NCBI GenBank assembly: GCA_950295325.1
Contig: OX485809.1
Coordinates: 32,194,144 to 32,240,000, forward strand
Source: Polytrichum commune
Lineage: Eukaryota; Streptophyta; Polytrichopsida; Polytrichales; Polytrichaceae
DNA length: 45,857 bases
Direction: 5' to 3'
Below, piece by piece: positions 1 to 11,617 of the stretch; the stretch's first letter is position 1; each line of letters opens with the position of its first letter. The notes under the pieces are model-generated. The model made no database searches and was not told where the DNA came from. It worked only from the letters and a program-made list of their open reading frames with translations. The position numbers and the translations under genes are program-made.

Positions 1-1014
1 GCAAATGATTGGAATCGCAATTTTGATACCCACCAAGGTATGAAAAGTTGATTGGAACAATGCTCCACTAGGTTCTTTGAGACCGTTATTGATGTTGTGT
101 ATATATTCCATGCACTCACCTATATGCCAGTCCAACATTGGTTTTCACCTAGTTAATTTCATCCACCTTGGTTAGAATAGGTTTACATTAGTGACCCATG
201 ACCCGTGACCAGTGACCATGATCATTGTTTTCCACATTCTTTCATTCATTGAGAAGTAAGTGGTGGTCTCACGTCGTTTCACACAAGGTCACCAAAATCA
301 AGAATGACCAAGTCAAAAAATGGATGAGAAATTGACATGAAATCCTACATGCCCGTAAATGGACAACGCATGGTGGTCACCAAAAGAATGTAGCAAGTGA
401 ACCCTACTAGATTGTCTCGAAAAGAAATGTAGACGACCATGTCATAAAACATCTCTTTTAAGTCACGTCTGTTTTCAATAAACAACTCAACAAAACACTC
501 AGGTTGTATCTCACTCTCAGCATACAATCTGAGTCATGTCCAGTGAACTCCTCTTTACACTATGTCCAGTGAGCAACAAGACTATATACAAAGTGTTTGT
601 GGATTCCTCCCAGAAATTGAGCATGGTCTTTGGGACCGCCAATCATGACCACGAGAAATCCTAAATCATTTGTCCTCGCGGCCCTTGATCACATGCGTAT
701 GAAAACGGCCCTTGAGCTTAGTACTTGGTAGCCGGATTTAGCAAGTGTCGGGTAGGTAACTTGGAGGTTTTCAAGGGCCAGCTAACTTCCATGCTATCCT
801 ATACTGCCACCCTTCATGTCGGGACTGAGCCAACAAAGGGTTCTTCAGCATCCAAACTTAACTTACGCGGGTAGCAGCTGTAACTGCTGCTGATAAGTTA
901 AGGGATTCAGGAATCCGGATGCAAGCTCATTGACAAGAAACTTCTTCCCCACTTTGGTGGAGCTTAAGGATTTGAACCTTGTTTTAGATGTAAGTATGTA
1001 TGTATGTAGAATTT
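1..1014. other. no feature recognised
   Basis: AT-rich sequence with a few GTGACC repeats near 195-225. The short open frames have no recognisable content. Confidence 0.4.
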
Positions 1015-1022
1015 TTTTACGA

Positions 1023-1588
1023 CGGTGTCCTTCGAGATTGTTTGGGCACATTCGGTTGAGATCCTAGCTACACAAAATATGATATTTAGTGTTTGATTAT
1101 ATTTAGTGTTGTTACCACCTTACCATGTTCAACACTAATTTTCAATTCTTTGACAATTAGTGTTAGACATAAATGCGCCACCACTTTCCCTACTGTCACC
1201 TCCTTTCTCCTTGTATCATTGTTAAAAAAAAAATTCATATCCTTACTGACACTAAATTTGTGCATGTAACTTCCACATATTACCATAGTTGGTAGTTAGT
1301 GTTTGAGTTTACATTTGATGTTACATACTTTCATAGGGTTAGTGATATTTAGTGTACGCGTTCGTATTTAGTGTATCAAACACTAAATATCATATTTAGT
1401 GTATTGGTTCCAAGTCCAACCAATTGCATGTTGACATCTTCCGGTTTTTCTTTATTAATTTATGGCCTATTCTAAAGATTGCTCTAAAACGATTGGTAAA
1501 TTTTTTTTGAAGTCTTGAACTTGAACTAGTTATTTTCCAAACCCAATTGGTTCATTTGTAACCAGTGTTTGGTTGTCCATGTTCATTG
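1023..1588 (-). mobile_element. family A MITE split by element G
   Basis: Reverse-oriented family A copy. Its left part (1023-1067) and right part (1404-1588) join to a normal 230-bp element once the G insertion is removed. Flanks are TTTTACGA (1015-1022) and TTTTACAT (1589-1596), a target duplication with 6 of 8 bases kept. Confidence 0.75.
1069..1403. mobile_element. element G, foldback MITE nested in family A
   Basis: 335 bp with 28-bp inverted ends that differ at one base; 19 bases (1078-1096 and 1376-1394) match perfectly. Each end is itself palindromic (ACACTAAATAT, G, ATATTTAGTGT). A TA flanks both sides, as expected of a Tc1/mariner-type MITE, though the alternative reading of CACTA ends cannot be excluded. 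The motif TTAGTGTT recurs inside. It has no coding capacity. Confidence 0.7.
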
Positions 1589-1596
1589 TTTTACAT

Positions 1597-3197
1597 ACAT
1601 TATTTAGTTGTGTATCCATGCTTCATGGGGCTGCAAAATCCTTGGCAACATGATCATTTTTTTTCCGAAGATTTCCTCATATTTGGGGTATTTTCAACCT
1701 AAGTATTCTTTATTTCAGAATAATAACCTTTGGCAACTCGTCATTGATTTTTTTTTTAAATTGTATCAAAATCCATGTGTGTCATAATTGCAAATTCTTT
1801 GACACATTGTTGTGTGGGGCCAACATGATGCTCTTCAATAGTTTAAACCTTGATTTGCATGCCGCATGCCTTGTTGCTCGATTGTCTTGCTACCTAGATG
1901 TTGGTTACTACTAATATGTGAGAAATCTACGTTGGCAAATTCATGGGGCCATGCTACCTCCCTCCATTTAGAAAAGGAAAAAAGGCTATCAAGCATGAGT
2001 AATGTTATGTTATTGTATCAACATATTATTAAGTATTTAAGGTAGAGAGGGGTTTGCAATAAGCTTGAGAGTAGGCTTGATAATAATTGATTTGAACCAA
2101 TAGCAAGTGATGTTTCAACAATTCAAAGTTGTAAAGGTGTTAGTCTAAGGACAAGGGTCCATGATGAGTTTCTATTAGGCTCAGGAGTGGAATGCAAGAG
2201 ATGTTCTCAACCAATGATGAGTGGTGTTTGTAGGTTGTAAAGCTCTAGTTTAAATGAAGACAAATGGACCTTCAAAGTGAGTATTCACATGCATTGAGCG
2301 CCTAAGGAGGTCACACTTTGCAAGAGAATATTGTATCAGGAACCATGTGCAAAAAAATCTTGTGTGAACTAAAATTCAAAGGAATAAACAATATATAAAA
2401 TAACATGAATATAGGGTACTAGAAATCTAGTTTGGAAACATGTTACATATGTTCCAAAATTACTCATCCGAAACATCCCATGAATAGGCGCATTACTTTG
2501 TATACCCCCCCCCCGCGCGCGCGCGAATATACCCCTTCATTGCATGTGGTTTATACAAGGCTTTTTTATCCCGCCCACCTTCACCCCTTGCAACCATGCA
2601 CCTTTGCACAATTGGAGTGCAATTTTCTACTCTTCCAATACCTATCACAAATTACCAATCTTTATGTAATTCGTTGGTAAGCCTTCATACAATTATTTGC
2701 TACCTGTTATTGGTCCATTGCATACAAGTAAATCTTTGCACTTGGTGTCTTCATGTTACATTACTTCCAATAATTTGATTCATCAATGTAACACTTAGTC
2801 GAGCCTGATGGGTACACCATGAACATAAGTTGGTGTGATTACAAAAAGATAGTGAGATTTGCAAAACAAAATACAGACAGGGCCAACAATCTACGTTGAA
2901 TTTGATTTGTTAGGCTTTGCCATATCTTGGCCTCCTTTTAAGATGCAATACACATTTATCTAGAGATATTACCAACCCCCCCCCCCCCCTCCCCACCCCG
3001 CCAACCAAAAAAAGTTTCCACATATGTTGTGTGCAAATTGCATGACCCAAAACAAAGGAGAGGTGTGACTCTCTAGGGTGCACATGATGGAAGCAAATAA
3101 TCTCAAGAAGGGTGATGAGATGAGCCTCTTCAAGCATGATTAGCTAAGGCAACACTAGGTGACCAACATGATGCTTTATGAAATCATGGAATTAAAC
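1597..3197. other. no gene; homopolymer runs
   Basis: Holds C10 followed by (GC)n at 2505-2525 and C14 at 2976-2989. Nothing coding is recognised. Confidence 0.4.
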
Positions 3198-3205
3198 GGA
3201 TGTAC

Positions 3206-3433
3206 CAATGAACGGGGAGAACCGGCTGCTAGTTTCAGATGAACTACTTGAGTTTGAGAGATAACCGGTTGAAGATCAAGGCTTTAGGAAAAGCACCGAT
3301 CCTTTTAGGGGAATCTATACAAGAATATACCCCATTTCATAAAGAAAAGCCAAAACATGTTAATATGTAACCGGATGGACTTGGAAACACTAGGATCTCG
3401 ACTGATTATGTCCAAAAATCTCCCCAGACATTG
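3206..3433 (+). mobile_element. family A hAT-like MITE, best-preserved copy
   Basis: 228 bp and non-coding. The ends are inverted: CAATGAACGGGGAGA at the left, and the right end reads CAATGTCTGGGGAGA when reversed, so 12 of 15 bases match. It is flanked by a perfect 8-bp direct repeat, GGATGTAC, at 3198-3205 and 3434-3441. Eight-base target duplications with CA-TG ends are the signature of the hAT superfamily. The interior has several AACCGGTT-like palindromes and ends in a conserved stretch (GACCGATTATGCCCAAAAA). This copy defines the ends used for the others. Confidence 0.85.
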
Positions 3434-3979
3434 GGATGTACTATAAGTTGTATTACATGTGGGGAACTTGTGGGGAACTTGTGGGCTCCCCATAGAGTGT
3501 TGAAATTGAAGATCACATCGTCTTTTAGAATTTCCAAAATATGGCTCAATTTGGGGGGGGTACTCTTTGAATACGTTGGATGGATACTCACTTCCATATA
3601 GCAAAGTTGAGGGTTGAATGAGTTTTTTATTAAGAATAAGAGAATTGGACTTGCTTAAAATGAGTTAGCATGAACTTTTGAACACCTACCACGTGTGCGG
3701 GGGGGGTGAAAACATGCCCCCTATAGGTTTGTTGTCAACTCATCCTAGTTCAACTTCGTTGAGTAGTTCGGGCACTCTGCTCTCAATTTCAGGGTTATTT
3801 TTACTATAAATAACATTCGTCGGGTTCTACATAATCATCAAAACCCTCATCCTCTCTTTCAGTAGGTGACATATGAAGTGGTTACAAGCATAGAATCAAT
3901 GGTACAAATTCCAAAAGCATGTTCCCTAAGTGTTAAAATCTACTAAATATGTATGTTTGAAGATTGTAGTGTTGTTGTT

Positions 3980-4200
3980 TGGAGTTTAAATATGTTGTTG
4001 ATAACCATTCAAAGCTCAGTAATCAACATAATTGGAGGGACCTATATGATCATTCAATAAGCATGAAATTGTTTGCTTTGATGATGAATGAAACATTCAC
4101 ATGAGATCCAAAGATAACGAGGGAAGTCGCTAAATCCTTGCTTTGGATTTGCTAACTATCTCGTATGAATTGCATGTTTCCTATCTTGGGAGGTGGACTA
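3980..4200 (+). repeat. dispersed repeat B, 3' part
   Basis: AATCAACATAATTGGAGGGA, CCTATATGATCATTCAATAA and the later CTAACTATCTCGTATGAATT match the copy at 18150. Confidence 0.55.
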
Positions 4201-4735
4201 ATTGGACAATATAACCATTTGAGTCCCATGTACGTTATAAGGTAGACATACCCATTTTCTATAACTTATGCAATTTTGCATATGTGTGGTACATGTGTGA
4301 TACTAGAGTGAAATATCCCTGGCTTGGAGATTGATATCACAACATTTAACCCAAAAAAATCAAAACTAATTTTCTAACACTGAATAAATTTTCAAAGGAA
4401 AGATTCTCTCCCAACCCATATTCACAACATAGGTTGATCTAATTTTGAAAACTAGTAGATGTAAAGTTGAACATAATGTAGTTGAAAACCATGCACAGTC
4501 AATACCCATTTCAAGGACCCAAGTAGGGTTCAAGAAAATTGTGAAAACATGGTAGGGAGGAATAGTTTTGTTGCACACATCTTAGGTTTACAACCCATAT
4601 TGCCCACTTGTCACGCATTTTGACCCATTTACAACATTCCAGATTACAGATCGTAGGCTACCATGTGTGGAACTTCACGGCTTTAGAAGACTCTATGAAT
4701 TATGATTGAGATGATTATCAGAAATGGGTCTATCT

Positions 4736-4966
4736 CAATGACCATGGAGAACCGACCTCTAGTTACATATGAATAGGTTGAGTTTGAGCAGTAACTAGTT
4801 CAAATTCAAGACTTCAAGAAAATTACTAACCTATTTAGAAGGACTTTGTAGAAGTTTCCTCACCTTAACAAAGAAAAACTGAAACATGTCAACATGTAAC
4901 TGTGTGGGCTTGGAAACACTAGGAACTTGACCGACTATGCCCAAAAATCCCCTTGGACACTAGTTT
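4736..4966 (+). mobile_element. family A MITE, diverged
   Basis: Starts CAATGACCATGGAGAACC and ends CTTGGACACTAG. GTCTATCT (4728-4735) and GTCTACCT (4967-4974) may be its target duplication, but they sit three bases outside the expected right end. Confidence 0.65.
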
Positions 4967-5228
4967 GTCTACCTTAGAGTAGAGGCACCCATAACCAATC
5001 ACTTGAGAGATTCTACGGCATGTTTGGAGAAGTTTAAGGCGGTGCAAGTTTCCCATGTAGGAAGATAGAAATAAGGAGGACTGCAAAGCTTTTGGTCATT
5101 TTATTCCTTAAATTGAAATTATTATGAATTTTTGAAGCCAAAAATTGGTCCAAACATATTACCAATGTCTAGAGTCTACCATAACCGCTCATTCCTCCTC
5201 ACTCTAACACTCCAACCAAGACATATTA

Positions 5229-5811
5229 GGGCCACTTCACACACGAGACTAAGAGTCCACGACCATTACACTTCGAGCACTCTCATTGGTGGAAAAGGCG
5301 GAGCCGGTCCAAGCTCACTTCACACTACGCTTGACGGAGCAACAGAGTACGTGAATGCAAGATGGACGTAAAGTCTACATGACTTCCTACATGGCATCGA
5401 ATGGGTCATATTTCACGGTCACTTGGACTCTTTTCAAAACCCACCTCATGGAGGCACGCCTAACACAAAACCAGGAGACCACGGCACTCCGAACACTCAC
5501 AACCATCGATTCACTCTATTCTATCATACGTGACGACCCGCATGCATAGAAATTCATCAAATCAGCATTTGGTGGAGGCCTCCGGTCACACACGACTTCA
5601 CACTCCACTTGCAGGTCCGTGACCACACTACATGATGTTAAAAGTGTCATGAGACACTTTCTTATGGGTTGTCACAACTCCCCGTGATCAACATAAGGTT
5701 TACGGGCTCGCATTCATGCCGGTACTAAGATACGGGCGTTATTTTTTCTTTTCTTTTCTTTCTTATCACAACTCCATGGTCACGGCTCATGGATCATGTG
5801 TGAAGTGGCCC
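5229..5811. mobile_element. element E, PIF/Harbinger-like MITE
   Basis: 583 bp including the LINE fragment. Both ends read GGGCCACTTCACACA inwards, a perfect 15 bp, and TTA flanks each side (5226-5228 and 5812-5814). Three-base TTA or TAA duplications with G-rich ends mark Tourist-type MITEs. The GGGCCACTTCACAC box recurs in shortened form inside. Confidence 0.8.
5682..5765 (+). mobile_element. LINE 3'-end fragment nested in element E
   Basis: 84 bp flanked by TCACAACTCC (5672-5681 and 5766-5775). Same core as the copy at 29125 (GTGATCAACATAAGG, GGGCTCGCATTC, GATACGGGCGTTATTTTTT), with a longer pyrimidine tail. Confidence 0.65.
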
Positions 5812-6335
5812 TTAGGTAAGGCCTGGCCTGATGATCAATAGTGATCGAGTCCCGACCTGATCGGAAATTCCGGTATCCTGCTTGGGAATAGGCGCATCAT
5901 CTACCACTACTCCTCCTATATCATACTTCATAGCTGTTCCCACCCTGGTCCCTGAAATTCCATGGCAGGGGGGAGTGTGCAGGGAATGATGAGTGCAGCA
6001 GGGAACCCCTGGTCGAGGTTCTTAATGAGGGAAGGAGGAGCGCCGGCAAGCATTGATGAGGGAGAGAGAGAGAGAGAAGAGAGAAGAGAGAGATCCTTGG
6101 GTGAGCTTTAAGTTGAGTTACTGGTGTGAGGTAGGGAGCCTTGGGGCTTGCGCCCAAGCCAGCCAAGGAAGAGCAGCATCCTTGAATGGAGGTGGAGGAC
6201 TTGAATGACAGCCGCCCCTCCCTGAATGGCAGTGTCCCAGGCAGGCCCTTAGTATTATACTATTTGTATTAAACAACAAAGCAGGAGGAGGAAAAGTGTA
6301 TGTAGCAGGTTTGGCTACACAGGCCGAGTTCAGAA

Positions 6336-6571
6336 CAGTGATCAGGGAAAGTTTTTGGGCATGATCGGTTGAGATTCTAGTGTTTGCTAAGTCCAACCGG
6401 TTACATGGTGACGACATCCTTCGGTTTTGTCCTTTTTGGGGTTTTAGGTATATTCTCCACAGATTCTTCGAAAGCGATCGGTAATTCTCCGGCAGTCTTG
6501 AACTTCAACCGGTTATTTCTCCAACTCAACCGGTTCATCTGTAACTAACCGCCGGTTCTCGCCGATCGTTG
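6336..6571 (-). mobile_element. family A MITE, first of a head-to-head pair
   Basis: Reverse copy, with ends CAGTGATCAGGGAAA and (reversed) CAACGATCGGCGAGA. It is flanked by GTTCAGAA at 6328-6335 and 6572-6579. The right-hand duplication is shared with the next copy. Confidence 0.8.
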
Positions 6572-6579
6572 GTTCAGAA

Positions 6580-6806
6580 CTGTGTCTGGGAAGAACCGGC
6601 GGTTAGTTGCAGACGAACCGGGTGAGTTCGAGAAATAACCGGTTGAAGTTCAAGACTTCGTGAAATTTACCGATTGTTTTAGAGGAATCTATAGAACATA
6701 CGTCGAATGAATGAAGCAAAAAACTGGAAGATGTCAACATGTAGCCGGTTGGATTTGGAATCACTAGGATCTTGACCGACTTTGCCCAAAAACTTCCCGG
6801 GACATG
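6580..6806 (+). mobile_element. family A MITE, second of a head-to-head pair
   Basis: Forward copy that begins directly after the GTTCAGAA at 6572-6579 and is followed by a third GTTCAGAA at 6807-6814. All three 8-mers are identical. Confidence 0.8.
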
Positions 6807-6814
6807 GTTCAGAA

Positions 6815-8911
6815 GCAGTCAAGGTGGCCAGCATGAGGATTCCTTGTGGAGTTTAAGGTGGTTACATTTAAATGAATCAAGGGGAGTATTTGGCGAATGC
6901 ACATAACCTATTTGTCAATTCGGGTGGTGACTGCTAAGTGTATGTGGAATAAATAAATAAAAACCAAAATATCACAATCAATTTGACATGTATGTAGCAT
7001 TTGAATCACACTGACAAACATATAGGGGTGTTGTGTAACAATTTTGAATGGGATGATATATTGATAAAGGAATTAAGGCATTTGATAGTGAATGTACTTT
7101 ACCTTGTTGTCATTGAACCGATCCATGGGCCAATCCTTGAGCACACACACAGTTGAAAGTGGGGTTTGCAACAATGGAGTGGTAGTAGACCGATTTGCTG
7201 GAATTAAGGGGTTAAAAACTTTTGTTACACATCAATTGGAATGTTGGTCATTGTGGCCAACAAGAGGAATTAAAATTGGGCATGAGAAAGAAAGAAAGAA
7301 AGAAAGAAAGGCATGTAGTCCCACACACCTTCATGTTGGTGTGCAACATGCTCTAGTAGTGGGCAATAGACTCCAAGGTGTCAATTTTAGAAATTGTCAT
7401 TGTGATAGTAACCGAGGCCAAATTGGGCTTGCAAGTTGTGCACCAAGGACAAAATTGGTGCCCCAATGCCATGGCAACCCCGCAAATGACTAGGGAATAA
7501 GAAATTGCCAAATCATGGCACTCAAAAAGTTGGAAACGCACTCTTCAATCGGGCTCAAACAACAAGCTATCATCCATCAAATATTTGAGTTGATGCAAAT
7601 ATGTCTGCTAGAGGGGAACGCTTGGGGGTTTGCAACGTGAGCCAAGACCTCGGATTCCGAGTCCTTCCCATTGAATTTTGCTTACAATATGCAAAATAGC
7701 AAGCCTCTATGTGGTACTCAATTTTTTGCTTTTCAAGGCACAATCGGGAAGTAAGTGAGAATAGAGCCCAAAGTGAACTAGAAATTATTGAACAATTAGG
7801 TTTGAACATACTATGATCTTGAGATTGCAAAAGGTAGAGATGAAAAAAGACCACAGTTTGATAAGAATGGGTTCTTGAATTTTTGATATTTGAATGTGAA
7901 AATACATATGTAGGAGACCATTGTAGAAGAGGAAGTAGTTAGAATGGAAGTGGGGATATATTCTCAAGTCTTTGAGAAGTAGAGTGTATGGGGTTGTGCG
8001 CATTTCTTTTCCAGGGCATGGTCTCTTGTATGTTAGCATATCTATGAGGGATTCATAGATTGTTAGGCTATTGTTTGATTTATACTCGAACTAAAATTAA
8101 ACACAAGAATGTTGTGCTAGTCGATTTCATTTAAACTCAATTAGTGTGTGAATACCAATATTGATTGAGGGTGGTAAATTATTTTTGTTTTGTGATTGAA
8201 TAAGAAGAGGCAATGATGTGATTGTAAATATCTTGTGATGGGAGAGCCATTGACTTGTGTAAGGTCTTTTAATTGAAAGAGGATTTGAGATTGATCCTTT
8301 GGGTTGTGTACATTAACCAAGCAGTGATTGTTAGTTGTCATATTGGAAGAGGAAAATGCATAGACTATAATCTGAATGCATAACTTAGAATGAAAAGCCC
8401 TAGAGAGGTTGCACTCCATAATAGGTGAATTTTTTTTACTCGAGAAATTACAATTGAGATACATTTATGATCCCTTTGATAACAACCTTGTGGTGTGATC
8501 TCCAGTTTGAAACATCTCCAACCTTAATGATTTGAAGGTTAAAATTATGAAGGCCATGGTCTTGAAGGTGAGCAACTTCATGAAATTAATCATGCCATTG
8601 TCACCAAGGACTGGGTTGACAAAGTACTCCATTCCTTGCCCAAACACCAAGGCAAAATGAAAAAGATACATAGAGGGATCTTTGAATTATGCAGGGCATA
8701 ATGTGGCACATACCACATCAGTGCTAAAGATTGACAGCCCTAATTCCTAGTTTCACATTGTAAAGTTGCCACCCCAACTCTACCAAAAGATGTTGGGCAA
8801 CACAAGTCATTACATGGACTTTGTGCACCACCAAAGTGGGAACTGGCAAACATTGCGGCACCTTTATTCTAATGTACAAAGAGATGAACAAGAAGCTCCC
8901 TTCCACCAACA
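6815..8911. other. no feature recognised
   Basis: Apart from the GAAA repeat I see only short frames. The one at 7092-7493 is 133 codons but has no domain and contains the GAAA repeat. Confidence 0.35.
7287..7309. repeat. (GAAA)n microsatellite
   Basis: Five to six GAAA units. Confidence 0.85.
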
Positions 8912-9606
8912 ATGTGGAGAATGGGTATTGGTTTTACCATGATGACATCAAGCGTGAGTGACAACAAAAATGAATATATTTTGGGGTTGGCCTATAGTAC
9001 CCAACACATGGCCGATGAAGATAGGAATCAATATCTCAAGGGAGAAGGTATTGGCTCTAGAGTTAAAAGGCATTTTTGCCTCATTTTAGGCTCTCATCAA
9101 TTGGGACACTCTCCATCCTTTGATTACATTTTTGTTTACCGCTAAACCCTGATGCCCACCCAACTTCCAAATTTTCAAAGATAATGCATCATAATCCAAC
9201 AACACCAACAATAGATCACAAAAACAAATGGAAGAGTGATGGACTTATGGACATATACTATGTTGTTGGAGTCATTGCCATTCCATATCCAAGATTTGGA
9301 ATGATCATCAACATCATCTCCAAGGAGGATAACCTCCATTACTCCACATGCCTAAACTTCATCAAATTGTCTTCCATGACTTTAGGAAAGAAACGAAAAT
9401 GGGTGTATTACAAACTCGTGTACTATGAGTCCATATTTCTTTCCACGGTGAATTATGACAACGATAAGTTCATGTCCATGCTCCAACATTTGCCTACAAC
9501 TAGGCTATGTGACTACTTGAGCTTGTCAGTGTTGTTGAACACAAGTAGTGATGCTAATATAAGGTTCATCATAATGTTTCAAAAATGTTACATTAATTAT
9601 TTCTAA
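8912..9606 (+). pseudogene. decayed transposase-like frame with SWIM-type remnant
   Basis: Two open stretches (8912-9145 and 9184-9606) lie in different frames. In the second, YSTCLNF at about 9339-9360 is followed 20 residues later by WVYYKLVYY (9400-9426). These differ by single bases from the Cys-x-Cys and Cys-x-His pairs of a SWIM zinc finger, as found in MULE-type transposases and plant proteins derived from them. All the other zinc ligands are lost. The frame after it is rich in Tyr, Asn and Asp. I read this as a dead transposase fragment; the family is inferred from this motif only. Confidence 0.4.
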
Positions 9607-10035
9607 TCTACTTTGGTTATAGGTAAAATGCACTTTGGGGGGGGGGTGCACTCAATGTGGCCCGTATGGACCCATGTGGGTGCACAAATGGGTTATTTAT
9701 TGTGCCTAGGGGTTACACAATATACATCAGGTACAAGTGTTATTCATTCTAGTTGTGTAAACATACTAGTTGTATTATTCATGTAATCCTACTTGTAATT
9801 CTACCTTTAGGCCCACAGTTGATTATAATGAAGTGGGTAATCTACAAGAGGTACAAAATGAGTATTCATCCAATATGTGAACCACATTCGTTCCTGTAAT
9901 TTAGGGTTTAAGACGAGAGGGGGAAAGACCACCTTATAGAAACCCCAAAGGTTTCTCATTGTGCGGTATCATTTGTCTTTCAAGTAGTAGTTGAAGGAGT
10001 GAAGAAAAGAGGGGGGGGGGGGGAGGGGGAACAAG

Positions 10036-10352
10036 TTGGCCGAAACATTGATAGCCATGACTTGGTATTTAGGAAGGGTCTATAGAATGTGCCGCAAATT
10101 TGGCAATAGGTGGATTGAGTATCGACAATCATTTGACCTTTTGGAATGGTCTTCCAATATGGAAAAAGAAATATGTTGGTATCAAAATAAGAATGTGTCA
10201 ATGTGGACCTATGATTTGACAGATCATTTGATGGTAGAGGTAGAACCCATTATTGCATTTGGCTATAATGACTTATATTGTAGAAACAAATTTGTATGAG
10301 TTACATCCAATGAATGAATAGATGTTCAATGATTTCATTAATGATAAATAAA
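10036..10352 (+). pseudogene. repeat-encoded reading frame, copy 1
   Basis: An open frame runs from 10036 to 10299. Its last 190 bp are homologous to 17010-17195. In both copies the most conserved frame ends in LYELH followed by a Met-rich tail and Asp-Phe-Ile, but here it is reached only after a shift. I cannot name the protein; it may belong to the same dead transposon as 8912-9606. Confidence 0.4.
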
Positions 10353-10646
10353 TATGTCTTGCTAAGGGTATTATCGTCATATCTTTCACATAATCTTTTT
10401 GGCGCATACATATGATTAGGGTCTATATTTTTATATATTTTTCACTTGTGTATGTATTTGAGAGGATTTCCTAGCTACGTATTTGTACGTATATCATTTT
10501 CAAGAGGGAAAAATCTTGTATATTAGGAATATTAATTTCATGTTCATCATGCACGCATGTGGTTTCCAGTTCTAACAATGAGTGCACCCCCTCTGCAACA
10601 ATGTTTTGGATCATGAAAATAATTATACCGCTCATCGGTCATGTCC

Positions 10647-11136
10647 TAGCTTCTCATTGCTTCATGTATGAGGACCCATGACCATTGCACTTCAAACACT
10701 CTCATTGGTGGAAAAGGTGGAGCCGGTCCAAGTTCGCTTCACACTACACTTGAGGGACCAACGGAGTAAGTGAATGCAAGATGGTTGTCAAGTCTACATG
10801 GATTTCTACATGGCATCAAATGGATCATGTTTCATGGTTACTTGGACCACCTCTTGGAGGTAGGCCTAACACAGAACTGGGAGACCATGGCACTCCGAAC
10901 ACTCACAATCATTGATTTATTACATTGTCTCATGTGTGAAGACCCCGCAAGAATAGAAATCCATTGCAATCGCATTCACTTGAGGGCCCGGTCACATATG
11001 ACTTCACACTGCACTTGAGGGCCCGTGACCACACTCCATGATCTTGGAAACATCGTGGGACGGTCTTCGGGTACTCTTTCTTTTCGGCTCTCATGAATTC
11101 ACGGTCACGGCTCTCGGCTCATGTGTGGAGTGGCCC
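10647..11136. mobile_element. element E, second copy with worn left end
   Basis: Closely similar to the copy at 5229 along its length (CTCTCATTGGTGGAAAAGG, GAATGCAAGATGG, GCACTCCGAACACTCACAA). The right end GTGTGGAGTGGCCC is followed by TAA. The left inverted end is hardly recognisable. It lacks the LINE fragment, so it shows the empty site. Confidence 0.7.
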
Positions 11137-11617
11137 TAAGGCACATCCACCTTTAACTCAACAAGGGACATTCTCTCTCTCTCTCTCCCTCCGTTCTAAC
11201 ACAGTGCAATCACAACAGTAGAGGATACGCTCTGCTGCTCGCCTGTTGGAAATCTGGGCTTATCAGTGCCGATATCCATCATGCCCTACTACATGCAGTC
11301 CCTCAGATCCCCAGTCCCGCAAAGTAGAATAAAACAAAAGAAAGAGAAACAAAAGCAGTTCAACAAAACAACAGCTAGAAAAGGGCAAAAGAGAAGATGA
11401 CACATGATCGCTGCTTGCCAGCTGCCTCTCTCGATAAGGAGTTTTCTGTCCCACTCAAAGGCAAAGAGGGGAATTGCACTCATCCCCCTGGCCCTGAACC
11501 CTAATAAGGGTACTGTGTTATCTTGTAATATTGGAGGAGCCGCAGCAGGGGTGGGACGGTCTCCAGTGCAGGCGGAGGAGCTTTCCATCATTGTTGTGGC
11601 CAAGCTCCCTACACTAA

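Noticed and set aside
7092-7493. 133-codon plus-strand frame
   Set aside because: Contains a GAAA microsatellite translated as Lys-Glu-Arg repeats and nothing recognisable.
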